Of a DNA stretch of 64,000 nt, positions 8,446 through 16,684 are shown one piece after another. This DNA is from Hemileia vastatrix (lineage: Eukaryota; Basidiomycota; Pucciniomycetes; Pucciniales; Zaghouaniaceae): contig JASXTE010000008.1 in NCBI GenBank assembly GCA_030280995.1, positions 16,196,212 to 16,260,211 of the forward strand, given 5' to 3'. Position numbers and translations under genes: made by a program. The first letter of the stretch is position 1. Every line of letters begins with the position of its first letter. A model generated the notes under the pieces. That model saw only the letters and a program-made list of their open reading frames with translations. It was not told where the DNA came from and did not search any database.

Positions 8446-9626
8446 TGTGGTAGCCTAAAGTTTAGTACGGCACCCAAGTATGTAAATGGAGTTATCACGG
8501 CATGCAAGATTGGCGTTATTATTTTTTATAAAAGGGTTTTATTTAATTTATTGGAGTTTAAAATATGAAGAAATTGGTCACGAGTGAATGCCTACACAAA
8601 ACAATTTATTTTACGGAGAAAACTTATTTTTACGGTCTAAAAAATTTATAAGTATTAAGTCGAGTCACTCAAGAACCTTGGGAAATTTTCCCAGAATTTT
8701 TACTATTTTTCTTAAATTTTTAAATGAATTTTAAGGTTTTATAGAAATATTTACGTTTTCAAAAATTACTTAACTTTGATGAATTTTCACGGGGTAATTA
8801 GAGCTGCGCAGACTACTAAAATTAGTTTGGTATGTAAAGGGGAAGTAGCTCTATAATGTGTAATTTTTCTAGATTTTTTATTATGGTTTTAAGGTTCTAA
8901 ATTGAGTCCGGAAGTCCGGACGGACTCCGTTTCCACTCCGTACGGACTCCGTACGGACTCCGCTTTGACTCCGTACGGACTCCGCTTTGACTCCGTACGG
9001 ACTCCGTACGGACTCCGTACGGGCTCCGGATTGACTCTGGAAGAGCTCTGGCGGGGAAAACTTAGGCACGTGACTAGGAATACTTAAGCGCTTCTCAAAC
9101 TCGAAATTGAGAGGGGGGACATATCATACAGCTTAATCATTAACCACCACAGACTCATTTTTTATTACTCAACAAATTAAAATAACTTTTAATACCCTTA
9201 TAACATTATTATTTTTTTTACATAAAATTTTAGAAATACTACTCAACAATTAAAATCACACTTCATACAGGGTATCTTTAGAAAGGTCTTCATCACTGGG
9301 ACTTGATTATTGCTGTCTCATAAAAATTAAAAATATTATAAAAACATAAAAGTCAATCTTTTCAGATCTTTCACTGGTACACCTTAATTGTTGTCATCAG
9401 TATTTCTTTTATCAACAGCCACTCTCTTTAAATCTCAATAAGCGTTAAATATTTTAGAGTTTCATTATTTTTTTTATCAATCAGATCTAAGTAGATTGGT
9501 TAGCTTAGTGATTTAGAATTCCCATTTTGTTATTTTTATTGGAAGGACGGGGTTTTCAGCTAAATCCACATATCTCCTCCGGATTCTGCTTACAGCAAGG
9601 CAACTGTAAGAGTTTACCTTACCATA
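8446..9626 (+). repeat. Elem2 5' LTR
   Basis: 1,181 bp, TGTGGTA at the start and TACCATA at the end, an imperfect inverted pair. It matches 18324-19459, which is 45 bp shorter mainly because it holds fewer minisatellite units. No clear TATA box was picked out. Confidence 0.95.
8904..9040 (+). repeat. GC-rich CGTACGGACTC minisatellite in the Elem2 LTR
   Basis: Repeats of an 11-nt unit (TACGGACTCCG), some spaced by CTTTGACTCCG, in otherwise AT-rich DNA. Each unit contains the self-complementary CCGTACGG and several CpG sites. The 3' LTR copy (18780-18870) has fewer units. Small frames on both strands here are by-products of the repeat. Confidence 0.9.
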
Positions 9627-9628
9627 GT

Positions 9629-9645
9629 TGGCGCCCAACGTGGGG
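9629..9645 (+). other. Elem2 primer-binding site, tRNA-Lys type
   Basis: TGGCGCCCAACGTGGGG begins two bases after the LTR. It equals the sequence known as the tRNA-Lys(1,2) primer site of several retroviruses. Elem4 has the same site with two changes at 45475-45491. Confidence 0.85.
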
Positions 9646-9697
9646 TTCGATTTCTCTAGCTTTCTTTAAAAGACTTACTTGGATCAAGAACGTTATT

Positions 9698-9760
9698 AGC
9701 CTGCAAGAGGCTTATTCTCTGGAACTCTAATTGGATTTTTGTTATTGGCCTGCAAGAGGC
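9698..9760 (+). other. Two leader hairpins in Elem2
   Basis: AGCCT-GCAAG-AGGCT (9698-9712) and GCCT-GCAAG-AGGC (9748-9760) are two copies of one small hairpin in the gag leader. They resemble the stem part of the downstream hairpin-tail motif but lack its TAAACTGG tail. Confidence 0.55.
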
Positions 9761-9771
9761 TTGTTATTTTA

Positions 9772-9816
9772 ATGGTTGTTAATGCTTTTCTTATGTTTTG
9801 GGATGTCTTCTACTAG
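9772..9816 (+). CDS. Possible upstream ORF overlapping the gag start
   Basis: An ATG at 9772 opens 14 codons ending TAG at 9816, in a frame different from gag and running past the likely gag ATG at 9803. If translated it would lower gag initiation. It could equally be chance. Confidence 0.2.
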   Translation: MVVNAFLMFWDVFY

Positions 9817-11008
9817 TGGAACTGCTGTGTTGGCTGCTGGTGTACCTGTTAGGGCATCAGTAAGGATTGTATCTTGGGTTGGGCCCAAGTTTTCTGGAGA
9901 TGATTTAGAAGGATTTTTAAATAGGTATGAAACTGCAGCTGCGATTGATGGTGCTTTACCTTTGGATATGGTGAAGCAGATTAGGTTCTTTATTTTGGAC
10001 AGAGAGGTGGAAAAGGAGGTTATTTCTATGGATGGTTATAAAGATCAAGATTGGAGAAAGCTCAAGATGGAAATGGAAAAAAGGTGGCCAAAAGTTTATT
10101 CATTGGAGGATCTAAAGGATATAGCTAGGAAATGGGAATCAAAAGGTGGTGTAACATCTCTGCATCAGTATCATCAGTTTATGGTTGAATTTCAGGTGGT
10201 TCTGGATTATTTGTTGGAGTATGAAATTTTATTTCATGATAATGCATCAAAGTATATTTTTTGGGATGCTATGGGGGAAAAGGTTAAGAAAGATGTTTTG
10301 ATGGTGCTTATTAATGCGAATTTAATGAAGGATTGCCCAGATGGAGAAACTAGGATTCCTGGTATGGAGGTGCTAAAGAAGGCTATTTTAGAACATCTGG
10401 ATACTCATAATTCTGTTGATTTGGACTCTGGAAAAGAGGGTTTTCTTGCTCAAGAGATAGAAGAGGGCGGTTTAGAAGAATTAGCTTCTGTTGAATTTCT
10501 GGATTCAGCCATTCCTGAAGATTTTGTCCAGCCTGAAGATATTATTTTTGTTGACTCTTCTGTTTGGAAAGAAGAGGTTTCTGAAGATGAAGATATTATT
10601 GTCACTGATGAAGAAAATTTGGATGTTGGGGATAATTTTGTTTTGGATAATTTGGAATTTGATTTAGAGGAATATTTACCTCAGGTTTTGTCTTCAAAAG
10701 CGGAGACTGTCTGCAATTCAGATGTGGATATGGTTTATGAATCTGGTATATGTATGGTGGATTTGTTTCAATCTCAGGAAGAGATTTTTATGGAGGATAT
10801 GGTTTTTCCTGCACTAATAGAGAGTGTAGTGCCATTGGACAATAGGGTGCATAAAGTGGATGCACTCATATTTTGGAAAATTGTTGTTTATTTTTTATGT
10901 CCTTTTATAGGACAAATTCTGGGAATTTATTTTTGGGTTTTATGGAATCGGTGGATAAGCCCTTGGGGCAAAATTATGGATTATCTCCAGGGGATATCAA
11001 GAATTTAA
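9803..11008 (+). CDS. Elem2 Gag-like protein
   Basis: 401 codons from ATG 9803; an in-frame ATG at 9782 would add seven residues. Residues about 25-190 form a capsid-like domain (FSGDDLEGFLNRYE, then KWES) shared with the decayed Elem4 gag at 44950-45330. Residues about 190-350 are very acidic. Near the C-terminus (about 355-384) is a hydrophobic stretch rich in Ile, Phe, Trp and Leu that could span a membrane. No zinc knuckle is present, which is unusual for a Gag. The protein would build the virus-like particle. A hairpin motif copy follows the stop directly, and pol starts 56 nt downstream in another frame. Confidence 0.85.
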   Translation: MSSTSGTAVLAAGVPVRASVRIVSWVGPKFSGDDLEGFLNRYETAAAIDGALPLDMVKQIRFFILDREVEKEVISMDGYKDQDWRKLKMEMEKRWPKVYSLEDLKDIARKWESKGGVTSLHQYHQFMVEFQVVLDYLLEYEILFHDNASKYIFWDAMGEKVKKDVLMVLINANLMKDCPDGETRIPGMEVLKKAILEHLDTHNSVDLDSGKEGFLAQEIEEGGLEELASVEFLDSAIPEDFVQPEDIIFVDSSVWKEEVSEDEDIIVTDEENLDVGDNFVLDNLEFDLEEYLPQVLSSKAETVCNSDVDMVYESGICMVDLFQSQEEIFMEDMVFPALIESVVPLDNRVHKVDALIFWKIVVYFLCPFIGQILGIYFWVLWNRWISPWGKIMDYLQGISRI

Positions 11009-11010
11009 TT

Positions 11011-11550
11011 CCTCCGAAATGAGGATAAACTACCTAAACTCGGCTGAAATTTTTTTTTATTGTTATGTCTTCAATTTATTCAGGATTCAAATTATTATGG
11101 TTGCCCTCATTTTTTGGGGTAGCAGGGGCTGATCGCTCTAATGTTGTAATCTCTCCTCAGGATGAGATCCCGGATTGCAATAGGTCAGCTCACTTGGAGA
11201 TAATTCAAGTGGATTCTCAATTATTTTCTGTTAATATTACTTTGGAGTGCAAATACGTTTTGGACTTTTCTATATGTTTATTGGATTTACCCGGTTTTTC
11301 TATTAATTTTAAAAACGGTGAAAAAGGCAAAATGGGCCAAATTAGGTTGGATAAAAATTGGAAGGGTATGTTTGAGGACCTCCAGCAAGAGGTTAAACTG
11401 CAATTATCACCTTCTATTTTGGACCTCCAGCAAGAGGGTAAACTGCAAAAATTACATCAAAATCCAATAAAAAATCTCAGTATAATTAAAACACAACAAA
11501 ATAATTTTTGTGAAAATTCAATTCCGGTCCTCCAGCAAGAGGTTAAACTG
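11011..11550 (+). other. Four hairpin-tail motif copies between gag and early pol
   Basis: Copies at 11011-11032, 11378-11400, 11422-11444 and 11527-11550. Each has CCTC pairing with GAGG around a six-base loop (CGAAAT or CAGCAA), followed by TAAACT. The first is non-coding; the other three encode D/V-L-Q-Q-E-V/G-K-L in the pol frame. Confidence 0.75.
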
Positions 11551-14500
11551 CCGACTTTCTTTACGGGTGATTTACTGTTGGATAAGGGAAGCAAAGGTGT
11601 TGGAAAATCTGTTTATAAATTAGACGAGGGAAAGGAGAAAAGGGTAAAATTTAAAAACAAAATAAAATATTTTTCTAATTTTTCTTATTCCGATTCTGAC
11701 GATGAAGAAGATTCATTTGATGAAAGTTTTAATGGCGATGTTTTACCTCAAGTTAATTTAGATGTGGACGCAGCCAAATATAAGAAAGTAGCAAATAAAG
11801 TTCGACCTATTAATGAACCGCTACCTGCTGAATTAAATCCACCTTTGAGAAGACCAAGGTTATCAAGAGATCCTTATGAAAGTCCCTTGGTAAAGAATCC
11901 GCCTGAATTTTCTGAGACGTCAAGAATCACTTTTGAGAGACTGGGTGTTGTTAATTTTGGACCTGATGGTTGGTTGTCTGGAGAAGAGAAGAAGTTGTTG
12001 TTGGATGTGATGGTCAAGCGAGAGAAGGCCATTGCTTTTGTAGAAGAGGAGAGGGGTGTGTTGAAGCATTCCTATGGGGAGCCTTACAAGATTCCTGTGG
12101 TATGTCATGAACCGTGGCAGCAGAAACCGATTCCTATTCCGGCTGCATTAAAAGAAGCCTATATTGAAGTTGTCAGAGAACGGATACGCACTGGACTGTA
12201 TGAGCAATCAACGTCAAGTTATTCTAGTCCTGTATTTTGTATCAAGAAACCGAATGGCAAGCTTAGAGTTGTTCATGATCTTAGGGAATTAAATAGGGTT
12301 ACAATAAAGGATGCTGGGATACCACCTAGTGCTGAGGAGTTTGTTGAAGCGTTTGCAGGGAGAGTGTGTTATGGTTTGGGAGATATTATGGGTGGATATG
12401 ATGAGAGAGAGTTACATCCGGACTCAAGACCTCTCACTACATTTGATACACCACTTGGACGTTTACAGTTAACAAGATTACCTCAAGGAGCAAAAAATTC
12501 GGTTGCAGTTTATCAAGCTCAGATGGCTTGGATCCTTCAAGATGAAATTCCACAATATGCTGGAATCTTTATAGATGATGGAGGAATTAAGGGACCAACA
12601 ACCGACTATGATAACCAGGTGTTGGAAGAGAATCCCGGGATACGCAAATTCATTTGGGAGTTTGCAATTACTTTAGAAAGAATCTTGTTTCGAATTGAAG
12701 AGGCTGGTTTAACTATTTCAGGTTCAAAATTTTCCTGTTGTGTGCCAGCCTTAGAAATATTAGGCCATGTGGTATGTAGAGAGGGTAGGATTATGTCCAA
12801 GAAGAAAGTTAACAAAATTCAGTCCTGGCCAAGACCCAAGAATACGACCAAAGTTAGAGGGTTTTTAGGCGTTTGCGTATATGTTAGAATGTTTATCAAG
12901 GACTTTTCTTCATTGGCAGCTCCATTGAGACGGTTAACGAGAAAGGATGCAGACTGGGAGTGGGATGAAGAGTGTGAGAAGGCGTTTGTGAAGTTGAAGG
13001 AGGTTGTGGGGAAGGATTTAGTCCTGCACAAGTTAGATTATGGAAAAGATGCTGGTAGAATTTATTTAGCAGTTGATTCAAGTCAGGTTGCAGCTGGGGC
13101 GGTTTTGTCTCAGACGGATAAAGCTGGTTACATCAGGCCAGTTAGGTATGAATCTGTAGTATTTACTGAGGTCGAATCAAGATATTCTCAACCAAAATTG
13201 GAATTATGTGGTGTGGCGAAAATACTGAAGAAACTTCAGCATATTTTGTGGGGGCAACATTTTGAGTTGCAAGTGGATGCGAAATCGTTAATCCAGATGA
13301 TTAATTCCCCAAGTTTACCGAATGCACCCATGACGAGATGGGTAGCTTTTATTCAACATTTTTCATTTGATTTAGTTCATAAGCCTGGCAAAACTTTTAC
13401 TATGCCAGATGGTTTATCAAGGAGACCACCCACTGAAGAAGATTCAGACTCAGAAGAGTTCGATGAAGATATACCTATTATCAAAGCCAGCACTAAAGGA
13501 GCTGAAGACTTTCCATACCTCCCCCATGAGGTTAAACTGGCAGGACTATTGTGTTTAGATTATGGTGATGATGACCTCCACCAAGAGGATAAACTGGAAA
13601 ATAGTTTTTATGTTAATAAAGGTGTAGATAAATTCGGCAGAGAGGAGGTAGAAGAAGATGTGGTGTATGTAGAGGAAAATGGATTGGTAGTGTGGGATAG
13701 TAGTAAATTAAGGAATGGTGTATATGTTGGAGAATTAGAGAGCTTAAATAAAAAGGTGGATAAAGAGAAAGAGGTATTTTCAAATACGGTTTTCGAAGGA
13801 TCCAAAGGTTCAGAAGAAAAATGTCGACATAGCTTGATTAAAGATTTATTTAGGGGTCAACGATTATTGGCTCATTCATGTGCAGGTGATATTGGTGATA
13901 GAGAAGTCCCTATTGATGTTATATTAATCGATTTTCAAGATGAAGTCTGGGGTCAGACTGGTTTTTATTTTTTGTTAGTCAAATATTTGTTGACTTTAGA
14001 GAGGCCAGAAGATTGTGAAGACGATGAATGGGTGGCTATCAAGAGGAAGTCATCTACGTTTTACCTATCTGGTCGACGTTTAATGAGGAGGAGGTATCCA
14101 AATCCTCAAGTAGTTATAACTCAACAGAAGGGGCAAGAATTAGTTTTGAAATCACTGCATGAAGATCTCGGGCATAGAGGCGTTGGAGAAACATTTAGAA
14201 GAATTTCTGATCGATTTTGGTGGCCTGGCATGAAGATGGCTGTTAAACAGTGGGTTCAGTCATGCGAAGAATGTCAAAGACGAAGTTATTTAAGGCCAAA
14301 AGAACCTGGACGCGCGACCGGTGAATATACGCTCTTTGGAAGAGTTAGTTTAGATGCCGTTCATATAAAAGAGGGACGGTATAAATATTTAATTGTGGCC
14401 AGAGATGATTTATCTGGTTGGGTAGAGGCAGCGCCTCTTATTAATTTAACTGCCAAAAATGTGGCAGAATTTTTTTTGAATAATTGGGTATATAGGTATG

Positions 14501-15243
14501 GGGTGATGAAGTTGGTAACGGTAGATGGAGGTCCTGAATTTGGGACAGAGTTTAAAGAGGCCGTATTGAAAGTTGGATCAAAGGTTAGGGTAGCAACCCC
14601 ATATTATCCTGAAGCTGAAGGCATGGTTGAAAGAGGGCATCAAGTTATTAAGGATGCTTTAGTTAAAATGTGTGGGACAAGTGCCGAAAAATGGAGGCAC
14701 TATTTACCTTTAGTTTTATTTGCTGATCGAATCACTGCCAAAAGGACGACCGGATTTTCACCTTATGAACTTGTTTTTGGACAGAAAGCAGTTTTAACGG
14801 TTGATTTAGAAGCTGAATCATATCTTGGAGTTGACTGGGACACGGTCAAAACTACTGAAGAATTATTGTGTGCAAGAATGATGCAGCTAGAAAAGAAAGA
14901 AGAATATTTAGAAAAGGCATATTCGCGGATGATGAAGATCCGAAATCAATCAGTCAGATATTGGGATGAGCGGTTGGCACATCGATTAAGGAAACCTTTG
15001 AACCCAGGAGATATGGTCCTGGTGTATAATAGGAGTTTGGAAAGTCAGTGGGGAAAAATGTTTGCAGATAGGTGGAATGGACCGTATAAAATCAAGGAGC
15101 AAGTTTCCGGCGGTTCATATGTGCTAGAAGAGTTGGATGGAGTAGTCTTGAAGAAGAGGGTAGCTGCCGATCAAGTGAAACGGTTCTATCCTAGAGGCAC
15201 CAGGAGTGCCGAAGTCTTCCTCCGCAATGAGGATAAACTATGA
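11065..15243 (+). CDS. Elem2 Pol: RT, RNase H, integrase
   Basis: 1,392 codons from ATG 11065. Residues 1-290 hold no recognised domain; the first 20 are hydrophobic and acidic tracts follow. RT spans about 350-580, with FIDD at 502-505 replacing YIDD but keeping both Asp. RNase H has Asp671 and lies about 660-790. Integrase has zinc-binding His from about 1032 and Cys near 1067, then Asp1097, Asp1154 and Glu1189. The C-terminus has a WNGPYKI (GPY/F) module and no chromodomain. I see no DTG or DSG protease motif. Six copies of an LxxE(V/D)KL peptide, each a hairpin motif in RNA, lie at about 105, 120, 155, 818, 837 and 1385. The last is the C-terminus itself. Confidence 0.93.
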   Translation: MSSIYSGFKLLWLPSFFGVAGADRSNVVISPQDEIPDCNRSAHLEIIQVDSQLFSVNITLECKYVLDFSICLLDLPGFSINFKNGEKGKMGQIRLDKNWKGMFEDLQQEVKLQLSPSILDLQQEGKLQKLHQNPIKNLSIIKTQQNNFCENSIPVLQQEVKLPTFFTGDLLLDKGSKGVGKSVYKLDEGKEKRVKFKNKIKYFSNFSYSDSDDEEDSFDESFNGDVLPQVNLDVDAAKYKKVANKVRPINEPLPAELNPPLRRPRLSRDPYESPLVKNPPEFSETSRITFERLGVVNFGPDGWLSGEEKKLLLDVMVKREKAIAFVEEERGVLKHSYGEPYKIPVVCHEPWQQKPIPIPAALKEAYIEVVRERIRTGLYEQSTSSYSSPVFCIKKPNGKLRVVHDLRELNRVTIKDAGIPPSAEEFVEAFAGRVCYGLGDIMGGYDERELHPDSRPLTTFDTPLGRLQLTRLPQGAKNSVAVYQAQMAWILQDEIPQYAGIFIDDGGIKGPTTDYDNQVLEENPGIRKFIWEFAITLERILFRIEEAGLTISGSKFSCCVPALEILGHVVCREGRIMSKKKVNKIQSWPRPKNTTKVRGFLGVCVYVRMFIKDFSSLAAPLRRLTRKDADWEWDEECEKAFVKLKEVVGKDLVLHKLDYGKDAGRIYLAVDSSQVAAGAVLSQTDKAGYIRPVRYESVVFTEVESRYSQPKLELCGVAKILKKLQHILWGQHFELQVDAKSLIQMINSPSLPNAPMTRWVAFIQHFSFDLVHKPGKTFTMPDGLSRRPPTEEDSDSEEFDEDIPIIKASTKGAEDFPYLPHEVKLAGLLCLDYGDDDLHQEDKLENSFYVNKGVDKFGREEVEEDVVYVEENGLVVWDSSKLRNGVYVGELESLNKKVDKEKEVFSNTVFEGSKGSEEKCRHSLIKDLFRGQRLLAHSCAGDIGDREVPIDVILIDFQDEVWGQTGFYFLLVKYLLTLERPEDCEDDEWVAIKRKSSTFYLSGRRLMRRRYPNPQVVITQQKGQELVLKSLHEDLGHRGVGETFRRISDRFWWPGMKMAVKQWVQSCEECQRRSYLRPKEPGRATGEYTLFGRVSLDAVHIKEGRYKYLIVARDDLSGWVEAAPLINLTAKNVAEFFLNNWVYRYGVMKLVTVDGGPEFGTEFKEAVLKVGSKVRVATPYYPEAEGMVERGHQVIKDALVKMCGTSAEKWRHYLPLVLFADRITAKRTTGFSPYELVFGQKAVLTVDLEAESYLGVDWDTVKTTEELLCARMMQLEKKEEYLEKAYSRMMKIRNQSVRYWDERLAHRLRKPLNPGDMVLVYNRSLESQWGKMFADRWNGPYKIKEQVSGGSYVLEELDGVVLKKRVAADQVKRFYPRGTRSAEVFLRNEDKL
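13517..13597 (+). other. Two hairpin-tail motif copies in pol
   Basis: ACCTC-CCCCAT-GAGGT (from 13517) and ACCTC-CACCAA-GAGG (from 13574), each followed by a TAAACTGG tail. They fall in the RNase H to integrase spacer, in the same codon phase as the other pol copies. Elem4 keeps the first one at 27012-27036 (minus). Confidence 0.75.
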
Positions 15244-15434
15244 CATTTATCAAATTTTATGGATTCCTCCGCAATGAGGATAAACTATGAAATTTCTTAA
15301 ATTTTATCAACTCCGAAATGAGGATAAACTACAATTTTAATGATATTGATGAAATTTTATGGCTACCTCCGCAATGAGGATAAACTATGGTATCTACGAA
15401 ATTTTATGGATTCCTCCGCAATGAGGATAAACTA
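15219..15434 (+). repeat. Tandem array of five hairpin-tail motifs at the pol stop
   Basis: Copies start at 15219, 15266, 15311, 15366 and 15413. The core is CCTCCGCAATGAGG followed by ATAAACTA; spacers of 22-34 nt are AT-rich and alike (AAATTTTATGGATT). The first copy encodes the last residues of Pol; the TGA stop follows its tail at once. Confidence 0.9.
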
Positions 15435-15648
15435 TCTTCTTTTTATCAAAATAATTTACTATCATTACACTGCATATGGGCGACAAAACTATGATGAAAC
15501 TTAACGAAATTCAAGAAGACCTTCTTAGAAATTTTAAAAAACTTAAAATTCTTAAAATATGGGTGAAGATAGTGTTGGAAAACTTTTTAAAATTTATTGG
15601 AAGAAGTGTTCACAGGGGAACCTTCTTAATTTAATATTGGCAAGTGTG

Positions 15649-15689
15649 GGGGTAATTGATGGGCTGGCTGCTCTATACACAATTACCCC
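15649..15689 (+). ncRNA. Large 3' UTR hairpin with a perfect 10-bp stem
   Basis: GGGGTAATTG (15649-15658) pairs with CAATTACCCC (15680-15689) around a loop containing GGGCTGGCTGCT. Elem4 has the same hairpin twice on the minus strand (25047-25088 and 25300-25334); there the stem reads AACTG/CAGTT where Elem2 has AATTG/CAATT, a compensatory change, and in the first copy the loop core GCTGGCTGCT is kept. This is a cis-acting RNA structure candidate, not an independent gene. Confidence 0.6.
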
Positions 15690-15756
15690 ATAATGTTCGT
15701 TTCCAAAATTTTCCCTTTTTCTAGTTGAATCCTGGCTTTGTCTTTTAATTATAGGA

Positions 15757-15780
15757 AGTCCACTAAGACTATAAACTGGA
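15757..15780 (+). other. Single hairpin-tail motif copy
   Basis: AGTC-CACTAA-GACT followed by ATAAACTGG. It is the first copy with the AGTC/GACT stem, lying between the tandem array and the large array. Confidence 0.75.
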
Positions 15781-15902
15781 ACGAATCAAGAGACACTGCT
15801 CTCAACGCCGGATTCAAGATTTTCTTATTTTGTTTTTGATTTTTTTTTATGTTAGATTGTGATTTCTTTTCTTTAATATATATTATGAATTATTGTAAAG
15901 GT

Positions 15903-16059
15903 GATGCTCACTGGTGGTCTCTAATCATTTTTATAAATTGGAGGGAGCCCACCCAGTGATCATCATTATAAAAATTATCTTCTAAAAACTTTCATTTATT
16001 TTATTTTATTTTCAATTTCTCAAAATTGTGTAGCCACATCAAGTTGCACTTGGATGTGG
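15903..16059 (+). other. Two further inverted repeats in the Elem2 3' UTR
   Basis: An imperfect 19-20 nt inverted repeat pairs 15903-15921 with 15945-15964 (core TCACTGG with CCAGTGA). A tight hairpin at 16034-16059 pairs CCACATCAAG with CTTGGATGTGG around TTGCA with one bulge. Sequence alone supports folding; function is unknown. Confidence 0.55.
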
Positions 16060-16246
16060 GTATGATGTCGAGGGTACGGCTCATCAAATGGCCGGGGGGC
16101 ATCTTTTAAAATTTTACTTTTTAAATTTTTTTTTATTATTATTACTTTTTTTTATCTTTCTTTTCACATTCGTTTATCTTTCTTTAAAAATTAAATTTTA
16201 ACTTTTATTTCAAAAAATATCTTTTCTAAAATCATTTATTTTAAAT

Positions 16247-16550
16247 TAAAAATAAAATTAAAAAATAAAAATAAAAATAAAAATAAAAATAAAAAATAAA
16301 AATAAAAATAAAAATAAAAATAAAAATAAAAATAAAAATAAAAATAAAAATAAAAATAAAAATAAAAATAAAAATAAAAATAAAAATAAAAATAAAAATA
16401 AAAATAAAAATAAAAATAAAAATAAAAATAAAAATAAAAATAAAAATAAAAATAAAAATAAAAATAAAAATAAAAATAAAAATAAAAATAAAAATAAAAA
16501 TAAAAATAAAATAAAATAAAATAAAAATAAAATAAAATATTAAAATAAAA
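16247..16550 (+). repeat. (AAAAAT)n microsatellite
   Basis: About 300 bp of nearly perfect six-base repeats with slight interruptions at both ends, inside the Elem2 3' UTR. Confidence 0.97.
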
Positions 16551-16684
16551 AAAAAATTAATTAGTTAAATCAAAATTATTATATTTCTCAGTTATATTTT
16601 TTTAGTTTTATTCATTTAGTTTAGACAGGAAACAGGGTCTAGGGGAACTCAATACCTATGGGATTTTACTTCAAGACATCTGTT

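Noticed and set aside
8881..9087. Small proteins with repeated SVRTPYGLR on both strands
   Set aside because: They are translations of the GC-rich minisatellite and are open on both strands because the unit is near-palindromic; copy number differs between LTRs.
12568..12579. FIDD in Elem2 RT as a lost active site
   Set aside because: Both catalytic Asp remain; Tyr-to-Phe before DD is tolerated and, from memory, usual in this fungal lineage.
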